Shown here piece after piece: positions 9,436 through 17,233 of a stretch of DNA of 64,000 nt. The first letter of the stretch is position 1. Each line of letters begins with the position of its first letter. The DNA is from JBDLSY01 sp041170585 (GTDB lineage Bacteria; Pseudomonadota; Gammaproteobacteria; Burkholderiales; Burkholderiaceae_C): assembly GCA_041170585.1 (NCBI GenBank), contig JBEDNN010000037.1:1-64000 (forward strand), given 5' to 3'. A model generated the notes under the pieces. It made no database searches. It had not been told where the DNA came from and worked only from the letters and a program-made list of their open reading frames with translations. A program made the position numbers and the translations under genes.

Positions 9436-9463
9436 ACGAACTTTGTAGAGTAATCTAAATGAA

Positions 9464-9859
9464 TTAACGCTTAGAGAACTGTTTACGGCGACGTGCACCA
9501 CGTAAACCAACTTTTTTACGTTCAACTTCACGGGCATCACGAGTTACTAAACCCGCTTTTTTCAAAGCAGGTTTATTAGCAGCGTCCCAGTCAATCAATG
9601 CACGGGTAATTCCGTGACGCACTGCACCGGCTTGACCACTTTGACCGCCACCTGCCACATTAACCATAATGTCCAAGCTAGTTAGCATGTTCAATAAGTT
9701 AAGTGGCTGACGAACGATCATCATCCCTGTTTCACGTGAGAAATATTGTTCAGCTGGTTTACCATTGACAACAATAGTACCTGTACCTGCTTTAATGAAC
9801 ACGCGGGCAACGGCGCTTTTGCGACGACCCGTACCATAGTTATAGCTTCCGAAATCCAT
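9464..9859 (-). CDS. rpsI: 30S ribosomal protein S9 (uS9)
   Basis: Small-subunit protein of 131 residues whose C-terminal tail reaches the P-site tRNA. Recognisable by YGTGRRKSAVARVFIKAGTG, GGGQSGQAGAVRHGITRALI and the basic end RGARRRKQFSKR, which matches the SKR terminus of bacterial S9. Second gene of the conserved rplM-rpsI operon, 8 bp after rplM. Full length. Confidence 0.98.
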   Translation of the reverse strand: MDFGSYNYGTGRRKSAVARVFIKAGTGTIVVNGKPAEQYFSRETGMMIVRQPLNLLNMLTSLDIMVNVAGGGQSGQAGAVRHGITRALIDWDAANKPALKKAGLVTRDAREVERKKVGLRGARRRKQFSKR

Positions 9860-9867
9860 GATTCGCC

Positions 9868-10296
9868 TTACAAAGTAATAGTGGTAGGCATCTGTGCACT
9901 GTGTGGGTGCGATGCGTCAGCGTATACCTTGAGTTTTTTAATCATGGCATAACCGAGAGGGCCTTTTGGCAACATGCCCTTGACTGCTTTTTCCAAAGCA
10001 CGGCCAGGGTGTTTTTCTTGCATATTGCGAAAATTCGTTTCATAAATACCACCTGGATAGCCAGAATGGCGGTAGTATTTTTTCTCTAAAAATTTAGAGC
10101 CAGTAACGCGTAATTTTGCAGCATTAGTAATGATGACATAATCACCTATATCAACGTGAGGCGTAAATTCTGGTTTGTGCTTACCACGCAAACGACGTGC
10201 CACTTCACTGGCAACACGTCCCAGAACGAGTTCTGATGCGTCTAATACAACCCAGTCATGCTTCACTTCGAGCGGTTGTGCAACGAAGGTTTTCAT
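9868..10296 (-). CDS. rplM: 50S ribosomal protein L13 (uL13)
   Basis: Large-subunit protein of 142 residues, the same length as in E. coli. Typical segments: VLDASELVLGRVASEVARRL, GDYVIITNAAKLRVTG, KYYRHSGYPGG and AVKGMLPKGPLG. First gene of the rplM-rpsI operon; a good ribosome site (AGGA) sits just ahead of the ATG. The promoter must lie in the 253-bp divergent spacer shared with hsdM. Confidence 0.98.
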   Translation of the reverse strand: MKTFVAQPLEVKHDWVVLDASELVLGRVASEVARRLRGKHKPEFTPHVDIGDYVIITNAAKLRVTGSKFLEKKYYRHSGYPGGIYETNFRNMQEKHPGRALEKAVKGMLPKGPLGYAMIKKLKVYADASHPHSAQMPTTITL

Positions 10297-10549
10297 AACG
10301 GTATTCCTATTAAATATATATTAAATAAAAAAATTAATTGAGTGATTATTATTTTTAAGACTTATAGCTGTCCGCTCTTTTTAGTTGTTAAAATAAAAAG
10401 GCAAAAAATAATAACCACTGATTATATTCTAATATTCTTAATATTTTATATATTTTATATATTTTATTCTTTATTTAAGCAGTCAAGTTAATTCAATTAG
10501 CTATCCACTACAATTTAATATTACTATTTAATAAAATAAACAACACACA

Positions 10550-12142
10550 ATGACTGAAGAATATAAAAAAATTTTAGAAACACAATTATGGAATATTGCC
10601 AACACGCTGCGTGGCAAAATGAATGCCGACGAGTTTCGTGACTACATATTGGGTTTCATTTTCTATAAATACCTAAGCGAGAAAATGAATATTTTCGCTG
10701 ACGAGATATTGAAACAAGACAATATTAAGTTCAAGGACATCACTTCAAAGACCGAGAACGGAAAGGAATTTATTGAAGCCATCAAGGAAGAATCCCTGGA
10801 AAAATTAGGCTATTTTTTAAGACCCGAAGAATTATTTACTGAAGTTGCCAAACGTGGAATGGGCAACAATGAAGATATTGAACAATTTGACGAAAGCAAA
10901 ACTAACTTTATTTTAGAGGACTTACAAAAAATCCTTATCAATATCCAGTTGAGTACTATGGGTACAGACAGCGAAGAAGATTTTGATAATCTCTTTGAGG
11001 ATATGGATTTGAACAGTTCTAAATTAGGCAAAACACCTGAAGCAAGAAATGTAATTATTGCAAAGGTACTCACTCACCTTGATAAAATTGATTTCAAATT
11101 GGAGCATACCGAATTAGATGTTTTAGGTGATGCTTACGAATACCTCATTGGACAATTTGCCAGCGGTGCAGGTAAAAAAGCAGGCGAATTTTATACACCG
11201 CAAGAGGTTTCTAAAATATTAGCTAAAATTGTAACCACAGGAAAAAGCAAATTAAAGTCAGTTTACGACCCTACTTGTGGTTCGGGTTCATTATTGCTAC
11301 GAGTAGACAAAGAAGTAGAAGAGGTAAGCAGTTTTTACGGACAAGAAATGAACCGTACTACTTACAATCTTGCCCGAATGAATATGATTTTGCACGGTAT
11401 ACATTACCGCCAATTTGATATTAAGCAAGATGATACGCTAGAACACCCACAGCATATAGAACAAACTTTTGAAGCCATTGTAGCCAATCCGCCATTTTCG
11501 GCTCAATGGAGTGCCAATCCTTTATTTACCAGTGATGACCGTTTTAGCCAATACGGACGACTTGCCCCCAGTAGCAAAGCCGACTATGCTTTTGTGCAAC
11601 ACATGATTTACCATTTAGCAGACCATGGCACTATGGCAATTGTTTTGCCTCACGGTGCTTTGTTTCGTGGTGGTGCAGAGCAACACATACGCAAATATTT
11701 GATAGAGAATAAAAACTTTTTAGATGCCGTTGTTGGTTTACCTGCCAATATTTTTTATGGCACCAGTATTCCTACTTGCATTTTGATTTTTAAAAAATGC
11801 CGAGAAAACCCTGATGATATTTTATTTATTGATGCCAGCCAGCATTTTGAAAAAATAAAAACTCAAAACATATTGCGTAAGCAAGACATTGATTTAATCA
11901 TTGATACCTACCGCAACCGTACCGAAACCCTTAAATACAGCAAAAAAGCAATGCTTGAAGAAATTGCTAAAAACGATTACAACCTAAACATACCAAGGTA
12001 TGTAGATACGTTTGAACCAGAAGAAAATATTGACATTGAAGCCATTGCCAAAGAAATAAAAGCATTGGACGAAACAATGGCAACTACTGATAAAACCATT
12101 GCTGATTTTTGTGCTGAATTGAACATTTCCACACCTTTTTAA
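10550..12142 (+). CDS. hsdM: Type I restriction-modification methyltransferase subunit HsdM
   Basis: N6-adenine methyltransferase subunit (530 residues), which forms M2S1 for modification and joins HsdR for restriction. The N-terminal helical domain (LWNIANTLRGKMNADEFRDY) precedes the SAM-binding fold: motif I DPTCGSGSLLL (about residue 240) and catalytic NPPF (residues 313-316). ETLKYSKKA and a C-terminal helical tail follow. It opens the hsdM-hsdS-RAYT-hsdR operon. Arginine is often AGA or AGG here, whereas nearby housekeeping genes favour CGT/CGC, consistent with acquisition by transfer. Intact. Confidence 0.96.
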   Translation: MTEEYKKILETQLWNIANTLRGKMNADEFRDYILGFIFYKYLSEKMNIFADEILKQDNIKFKDITSKTENGKEFIEAIKEESLEKLGYFLRPEELFTEVAKRGMGNNEDIEQFDESKTNFILEDLQKILINIQLSTMGTDSEEDFDNLFEDMDLNSSKLGKTPEARNVIIAKVLTHLDKIDFKLEHTELDVLGDAYEYLIGQFASGAGKKAGEFYTPQEVSKILAKIVTTGKSKLKSVYDPTCGSGSLLLRVDKEVEEVSSFYGQEMNRTTYNLARMNMILHGIHYRQFDIKQDDTLEHPQHIEQTFEAIVANPPFSAQWSANPLFTSDDRFSQYGRLAPSSKADYAFVQHMIYHLADHGTMAIVLPHGALFRGGAEQHIRKYLIENKNFLDAVVGLPANIFYGTSIPTCILIFKKCRENPDDILFIDASQHFEKIKTQNILRKQDIDLIIDTYRNRTETLKYSKKAMLEEIAKNDYNLNIPRYVDTFEPEENIDIEAIAKEIKALDETMATTDKTIADFCAELNISTPF

Positions 12143-12252
12143 TTGTCTGAATCAAGATTTTTAGGATTAAATGATTAACAAGATTAAATAATGAACACTA
12201 CAAATAATAAAATCCTATCATCTTTAAATTCTGAAAATCCTGATTCAGACAA
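12143..12252. repeat. 110-bp imperfect palindrome spanning the hsdM-hsdS junction
   Basis: Begins at the base after the hsdM stop with TTGTCTGAATC and ends with its exact complement GATTCAGACAA at 12242-12252. Further in, the arms pair imperfectly (GATTTTTAGGAT-like against AATCCT-like segments). The hsdS ATG (12191) lies near the centre, so the right arm codes for the first roughly 20 residues of HsdS. A related palindrome lies at 19761-19847. Confidence 0.82.
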
Positions 12253-13390
12253 CATACCACAATTGCGTTTTCCTGAATTTGAAGGGGAATGGGGAAAGAA
12301 GAAATTAGGGGAAGTGACAAATATATACGATGGTACACACCAAACACCTAATTATGTACAACAAGGCATCCCTTTTTATAGTGTTGAGCAATTAACAGCA
12401 AATGACTTTAATAAAACAAAATTTGTATCAAAAGAGGTCTTTGAAAAAGAAAATAAAAGGGTTAAGCTTGAAAAAGGTGATATTTTAATGACACGAATTG
12501 GAGATATTGGAACCTCTAGATATATTGATTGGGATGTTAATGCCTCATTTTATGTGAGTATTGTATTAATAAAACAATCTTTAAAATTCAACTCAAAATT
12601 TATACATCATTTTATTGGGACTAAATTTTTTCAAAATGAATTATGGAATAGAACAATACACGTTGCCTTTCCTAAAAAAATCAATTTAGGAGAAATAGGG
12701 AATTGTATAATCCAATTACCTTACGTAGCCGAACAAACCAAAATAGCCAGTTTCCTCACAGCCGTAGACGAAAAAATACAAGCCCTGAAAAAGAAAAAAA
12801 GCCTTTTAGAAAATTACAAAAAAGGGGTAATGCAAAAACTCTTTTCGCAAGAATTGAGGTTTAAAGATGATGGCGAGGAGTTTGCGGATTGGGAAGTGAA
12901 GAAGTTGGGGGAGGTTGCAAAAATTACTACAGGCTCTTCAAATCGACAAGATTCTAGTTTAATTGGAGAATTTACATTTTTTGACAGGTCACAAGATATA
13001 AGAACAAGTGATAGATACCTATTTGATGGCGAAGCAATAATTGTTCCTGGTGAAGGCCAAGAATTTATTCCAAAATATTTTATTGGAAAATTTGATTTGC
13101 ATCAAAGAACATATGCAATTATGGATTTTATAAATGCAAATGGATTATTTCTTTTTTATTCAATATCATTCAATACAAATCATTTGAATTCACAAGCTGT
13201 AGGTTCAACTGTTAAATCTTTACGATTACCGATGTTTGAAACTATGCCTATTAACTTACCTTGTTTAACTGAACAAACCAAAATCGCCAATTTTCTATCA
13301 GCGATAGACGAAAAAATAAACCATACCGCCACACAAATAGAAAAAACACGGGCGTGGAAAAAGGGATTATTACAAAAAATGTTTGTGTAG
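12191..13390 (+). CDS. hsdS: Type I restriction-modification specificity subunit HsdS
   Basis: DNA-recognition subunit (399 residues) with two target-recognition domains, each preceded by a similar entry motif: FEGEWGKKKLGEV near residue 30 and DWEVKKLGEVAKI near residue 235. Each is followed by a conserved helical spacer (QTKIASFLTAVDEKIQAL and QTKIANFLSAIDEKINH) that sets the distance between half-sites. The first roughly 20 residues (to PDSDN) have no family counterpart and are coded by the palindromic repeat 12143-12252. AGA arginine codons are frequent. The stop codon's last G is the first base of a REP-type hairpin. No second hsdS or inverted partial copy is present, so recombinational phase variation is not indicated. 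Confidence 0.94.
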   Translation: MNTTNNKILSSLNSENPDSDNIPQLRFPEFEGEWGKKKLGEVTNIYDGTHQTPNYVQQGIPFYSVEQLTANDFNKTKFVSKEVFEKENKRVKLEKGDILMTRIGDIGTSRYIDWDVNASFYVSIVLIKQSLKFNSKFIHHFIGTKFFQNELWNRTIHVAFPKKINLGEIGNCIIQLPYVAEQTKIASFLTAVDEKIQALKKKKSLLENYKKGVMQKLFSQELRFKDDGEEFADWEVKKLGEVAKITTGSSNRQDSSLIGEFTFFDRSQDIRTSDRYLFDGEAIIVPGEGQEFIPKYFIGKFDLHQRTYAIMDFINANGLFLFYSISFNTNHLNSQAVGSTVKSLRLPMFETMPINLPCLTEQTKIANFLSAIDEKINHTATQIEKTRAWKKGLLQKMFV

Positions 13391-13502
13391 GGGCAAACCC
13401 TTGTGGTTGCCCCAAATGATGCGATTGTCTATATTAAAAGGGCAACCACAAGGGTTGCCCGTACATTTACAGAAAAATACAGGTTGCCCGTACATTTGAA
13501 AA
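13390..13502. repeat. REP-type hairpins upstream of the RAYT gene
   Basis: Two full hairpins and a half-site. The first, 13390-13413, pairs GGGGCAA with TTGCCCC and has a bulge. The second, 13440-13460, is a perfect 8-bp stem GGGCAACC/GGTTGCCC around a 5-base loop ACAAG, followed by GTACATTT. The half-site at 13481-13497 repeats the right stem and the GTACATTT tail. The first two are in opposite orientation, as in paired REP (BIME-like) units. Confidence 0.85.
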
Positions 13503-14105
13503 ATGAAGCAATACAACCCACATATTCACCACAGGCGTTCCATACGGTTAAAAGGATACGATTATGCACAGGCAGGATTGTATTTCGTGACCATATGTAT
13601 TCAAAACCGTGAATGTTTTTTGGGTGAAATCGTTGGGGCAAACCCTTGTGGTTGCCCAAATAACCAAAATCGCCCCGAAATGATATTAAACGATGCGGGC
13701 AAAATGGTTGAAACGGAATGGTTGAATTTGAAAAATCGATTTTTCAATATCGAATTACACGAATACGTGATAATGCCAAATCATTTTCATGGCATATTGG
13801 AAATTGTTTCCCAAAATGATGACCATATACATAATGGCAATATCAACGATGAAAAAGGGCAACCACAAGGGATTGCCCCCACCAATTCGAAAACCGTTGG
13901 TGATATGATGGATGCATTCAAATCAATCACAACGGTTGAATATATTCGTGGTGTAAAAAAATTGGGTTGGCCACCATTTGATGGTAAATTATGGCAACGC
14001 AATTATTACGAACACATTATTCGTGATGAACAATCCCACGAAAATATTTCAAATTACATCATCAATAACCCTGCAAAATGGGCAGAAGATAAATTTTATG
14101 TCTAA
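13503..14105 (+). CDS. REP-associated tyrosine transposase (RAYT, Y1/HUH family)
   Basis: A 200-residue single-strand transposase-like protein related to IS200/IS605 TnpA, thought to process REP palindromes. The N-terminus RRSIRLKGYDYAQAGLYFVT is typical, the HUH motif is in MPNHFHGIL, and the tyrosine-bearing helix region is LWQRNYYEHIIRDEQSHENI. REP hairpins lie just upstream and two more lie inside the gene, in frame, coding GANPCGCP (residues 45-52) and KGQPQGIAP (about 119-127). The last 8 bp overlap the hsdR start, so the gene is embedded in the hsd operon. Probably intact, as the inserted hairpins keep the frame, but activity is untested. Confidence 0.9.
   Translation: MKQYNPHIHHRRSIRLKGYDYAQAGLYFVTICIQNRECFLGEIVGANPCGCPNNQNRPEMILNDAGKMVETEWLNLKNRFFNIELHEYVIMPNHFHGILEIVSQNDDHIHNGNINDEKGQPQGIAPTNSKTVGDMMDAFKSITTVEYIRGVKKLGWPPFDGKLWQRNYYEHIIRDEQSHENISNYIINNPAKWAEDKFYV
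13635..13657. repeat. REP-type hairpin inside the RAYT gene (first)
   Basis: The sequence matches the hairpin at 13390-13412 base for base (GGGGCAAACC, loop, GGTTGCCC) and is read in frame as GANPCGCP. The surrounding family alignment would run directly from ECFLGEIV to the downstream segment, so this looks like an insertion. Confidence 0.85.
13857..13878. repeat. REP-type hairpin inside the RAYT gene (second)
   Basis: GGGCAACCACAAGGG followed by ATTGCCC, one mismatch from the perfect hairpin at 13440-13460 and in the same orientation. It is read in frame as KGQPQGIAP. Confidence 0.8.
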
Positions 14106-17055
14106 ACAATCGGAACACGTATTAGAAGAACAGTTAATTGCCCAATTACAACAATTGGGTTACAACTATATTGTGATTAATAGCGAAAAAGATTTATTGC
14201 TCAACCTTAAAGGTCAATTAGAAAAACATAACAATACAGTACTTGCCAAAACAGGCAATGCGCAATTTACCCAGGCCGAGTTTGAACGGGTGTTGAATGT
14301 ATTGAGCAAAGGTTCTGTGTTTGAAAAAGCTAAAATGCTGCGTAAAAAGCAACATATTATTCGGGACAATGGCGACAATCTTTATTTTGAGTTTTTAAAT
14401 ACCGAGCATTGGTGTCAAAATCAATATCAAGTAACCCACCAAGTAAGCCAACAAGGTAAATATAAAAATCGGTACGATGTTTCTATTCTTATCAACGGTT
14501 TGCCTTTGGTGCAAATAGAATTAAAACGCAGGGGACTTGAATTAAAAGAAGCATTCAATCAAATTAACCGTTATCAAAGGCATTCGTTTGGTGCTAATTC
14601 GGCTTTATTCCAATATGTGCAAATTTTCATTATCAGCAACGGGGTCAATACAAAGTATTACGCCAACAACCGCAACCAAAGTTTTAAACAAACATTTTTT
14701 TGGACAGATGTAAACAACAAACGTCTATCCAATATCTTAAATGGCTTTACCGATATGTTTTTAGAGCCTTGCCATTTGAGCAAAATGATATGCAAGTACA
14801 TTGTATTGAACGAAGCTTATAAAATCCCGATGATACTGCGTCCGTATCAATTTTATGCAGTTGAAGCCTTAATAGAGCGGGTAAAAAATTCAACTAAAAA
14901 TGGTTATATATGGCACACCACAGGTAGCGGCAAAACTTTAACCAGTTTTAAAGCCAGTCAAATTTTAATGGCTTTGCCACAAGTACACAAAGTGGTGTTT
15001 GTAGTAGACAGAAAAGATTTGGATTATCAAACTACCAAAGAATTTAATAGTTTTCAGGAAGGGTGTATTGATGGTACAGACAATACGCAAAACTTAGTCA
15101 AGCAGTTTACAGACACTTATGTAGATAAAAAAGGCGAAGCCAAACACTCAAAACTCATTGTTACAACCATTCAAAAACTTAATACAGCCATTAGCAAATT
15201 GAAGTATGAAGCGAAAATGGCTGAACTAAAGGATAAGCGTATTATTTTTATATTTGACGAATGCCATCGTAGTCAATTTGGCGATACACATAACAGAATA
15301 AAAGAGTTTTTCAATAATGCACAATTGTTTGGTTTTACAGGAACACCTATTTTTGCCGACAATGCCGCTAAGAACGAACACGGTAAACGAACCACCAAAG
15401 ATTTGTTTGAAGAGTGTTTACATAAATATGTCATTACCGATGCCATAAAAGACGAGAATGTTTTAAAGTTTGCTGTTGAATATGTGGGCAGATATGTAAA
15501 GACAGGGCATACCCTGTCTCAACAAGAAACCAACATTGATATAGAGGTAGAAGACATTGACACCAAAGAGTTGATGGAAGATGAAACCCGTTTAGAAAAA
15601 ATAACAGACTACGTTATTGCACACCACAACCGCAAAACACACAGCAAAGAATTTACGGCTATGTTTTGTATTAATAATGTGCCAACGTTAATTAAATATG
15701 TAGATTTATTTAAAAAGAAAAAAATGCAAGGATTACACAATTTAAATATTGCAACGATATTTAGTTATGGAGCGAATGAAGATGATGCAGATGCGAATGG
15801 TGTTATAAATGTTGAAACGGACTTTAATAATATTGATTTAAACGTAGTGGCAAAATCAACGCCTGAATACAAAATAAATCTTCATAGTAGAGATAAGTTA
15901 GAAGAATACATACAAGATTACAACCAACTATTTGGTGATAACTTTACGACTAAAGACAGCCAAAGTTTTTATAATTATTACAACGACATTTCAAAAAAAG
16001 TCAAAGAACGCAAAATTGATATTTTATTGGTTGTAAATATGTTCTTGACAGGTTTTGACAGTCCTACATTAAACACACTGTATGTGGACAAAAATTTGAG
16101 GCATCACGGATTAATTCAAGCCTACAGCCGAACCAACAGAATTTTAAATGAACAAAAAAGTCAAGGCAATATTGTTGCGTTTCGCAACCTGAAAAATCGT
16201 ACAGACGAAGCTATTACTTTATTTAGTAATAAAGAGGCGATTGAAGTCATCATCATAAAACCTTATGAGGACTACACAGCCAAATTTGACGAAGCGTTTG
16301 AGCATTTAATGGCATTAACACCCACCACGGACAGCGTTGATGGTTTACAAACAGAAGATGATGAGCTTGAATTTATAAAAGCGTTCAGAGATTTAATGCG
16401 AATAAAAAATATTCTCACAGCGTTTTCCGATTTCAAATGGGAAGACTTACAAATGACCGAACAGCAATTTGAAGATTTTAAAAGTAAGTATCTTGACCTG
16501 TATGACAAAGTAAAAAACGAACACCAAAAAGAGAAAATTTCCATTTTAGAAGATGTAGATTTTGAATTAGAGTTAATTCGTAGAGACGAAATTAATGTAG
16601 CATACATTATTCAACTTTTAATCAAACTCAAATCTGTACGGGTAAATGACAATTCGCTTCAACAAGACACAACCAAAGCCGAGCAAGAAATATTCAATTT
16701 GTTAAGTACTGAAGCGACTTTGCGTAGCAAACGAGAATTAATAGAACGCTTTATAAAAGAGAGTTTACCATTAATCACAGACCCAAATGAAGTTGAGCCA
16801 GCATTTAATAAATATTGGAATAAAGAGCAACAAAAAGCATTTTTAAAAATAGTTTCAGAAGAGAATTTATCAGCTAACAAAACAGAAAAACTAATTGAAA
16901 ATTATTTATTTGTAGAAAGACAACCATTGAGAGACGAAGTACTAGAACTCATAAACGGAGAAAAACCAAGTTTACTGCAACGCAAAAGCTTAGGTAAGAG
17001 AATTTTAAAACGAATTATGGATTTTGTAGAAACATTTATAAACGGAATAGCATAG
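14098..17055 (+). CDS. hsdR: Type I restriction endonuclease subunit HsdR
   Basis: Motor and nuclease subunit, 985 residues from the ATG at 14098. That start overlaps the end of the RAYT gene by 8 bp and gives an N-terminus (MSKQSEHVLEEQLIAQL) that fits HsdR; the frame stays open upstream to 13978, but that would translate RAYT DNA out of frame. The PD-(D/E)XK nuclease core is around YDVSILINGLPLVQIELK (E141, K143) with a QxxxY-type QINRY. Helicase motifs follow: Walker A TTGSGKT (residues 274-280), DECH from D387, GFTGTP, and FLTGFDSPTL then QAYSRTNR in the second RecA domain. AGA arginine codons are common, as in hsdM/hsdS. Intact. Confidence 0.95.
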   Translation: MSKQSEHVLEEQLIAQLQQLGYNYIVINSEKDLLLNLKGQLEKHNNTVLAKTGNAQFTQAEFERVLNVLSKGSVFEKAKMLRKKQHIIRDNGDNLYFEFLNTEHWCQNQYQVTHQVSQQGKYKNRYDVSILINGLPLVQIELKRRGLELKEAFNQINRYQRHSFGANSALFQYVQIFIISNGVNTKYYANNRNQSFKQTFFWTDVNNKRLSNILNGFTDMFLEPCHLSKMICKYIVLNEAYKIPMILRPYQFYAVEALIERVKNSTKNGYIWHTTGSGKTLTSFKASQILMALPQVHKVVFVVDRKDLDYQTTKEFNSFQEGCIDGTDNTQNLVKQFTDTYVDKKGEAKHSKLIVTTIQKLNTAISKLKYEAKMAELKDKRIIFIFDECHRSQFGDTHNRIKEFFNNAQLFGFTGTPIFADNAAKNEHGKRTTKDLFEECLHKYVITDAIKDENVLKFAVEYVGRYVKTGHTLSQQETNIDIEVEDIDTKELMEDETRLEKITDYVIAHHNRKTHSKEFTAMFCINNVPTLIKYVDLFKKKKMQGLHNLNIATIFSYGANEDDADANGVINVETDFNNIDLNVVAKSTPEYKINLHSRDKLEEYIQDYNQLFGDNFTTKDSQSFYNYYNDISKKVKERKIDILLVVNMFLTGFDSPTLNTLYVDKNLRHHGLIQAYSRTNRILNEQKSQGNIVAFRNLKNRTDEAITLFSNKEAIEVIIIKPYEDYTAKFDEAFEHLMALTPTTDSVDGLQTEDDELEFIKAFRDLMRIKNILTAFSDFKWEDLQMTEQQFEDFKSKYLDLYDKVKNEHQKEKISILEDVDFELELIRRDEINVAYIIQLLIKLKSVRVNDNSLQQDTTKAEQEIFNLLSTEATLRSKRELIERFIKESLPLITDPNEVEPAFNKYWNKEQQKAFLKIVSEENLSANKTEKLIENYLFVERQPLRDEVLELINGEKPSLLQRKSLGKRILKRIMDFVETFINGIA

Positions 17056-17086
17056 TAATAAATAGTTTAAGTTTTTTAAATTTTTA

Positions 17087-17200
17087 AATAATGTTCAAAT
17101 AGCACTGATACAAGAAATTTAATACTTAAGAAGTAACCAGTAAAATGAACAGGCTACTACACCAGTATAAATATTATAAAAGTTAAAATTTAACATTACC
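17087..17200. mobile_element. Family-1 miniature inverted-repeat element, copy A
   Basis: A 114-bp element between the convergent hsdR and glnS genes. Its right end has the intact terminal inverted repeat (AACATTACC); its left end begins TAATGTTCAAATAGC, with the first two G bases apparently mutated to A. The interior matches copy C almost base for base. A clean target duplication is no longer visible. Confidence 0.85.
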
Positions 17201-17233
17201 TTATTTTTAAATATTTTAAACAATTTAAACAAT

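Larger units (their letters stand above)
8999..9463. other. 465-bp spacer between the EF-hand gene and rpsI
   Basis: Contains the 108-bp miniature inverted-repeat element (9032-9139), then about 260 bp of AT-rich DNA with no supported gene, then the rpsI terminator (9401-9435). A short minus-strand frame at 9337-9540 is a shadow of rpsI read out of frame. Confidence 0.7.

Noticed and set aside
12191..13390. Phase-variable hsdS by inversion
   Set aside because: There is a single hsdS and no inverted partial copy; the palindrome at its start is too short and imperfect to indicate an invertible switch, and no recombinase gene is adjacent.
13403..13659. Short frames on both strands over the REP hairpins
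   Set aside because: They only translate the palindromic repeats and the start of the RAYT gene in other frames; no family resemblance.
13978..14097. Longer HsdR N-terminus
   Set aside because: This would read RAYT DNA out of frame; MSKQSEHVLEEQ at 14098 fits HsdR and overlaps the RAYT stop as in coupled genes.
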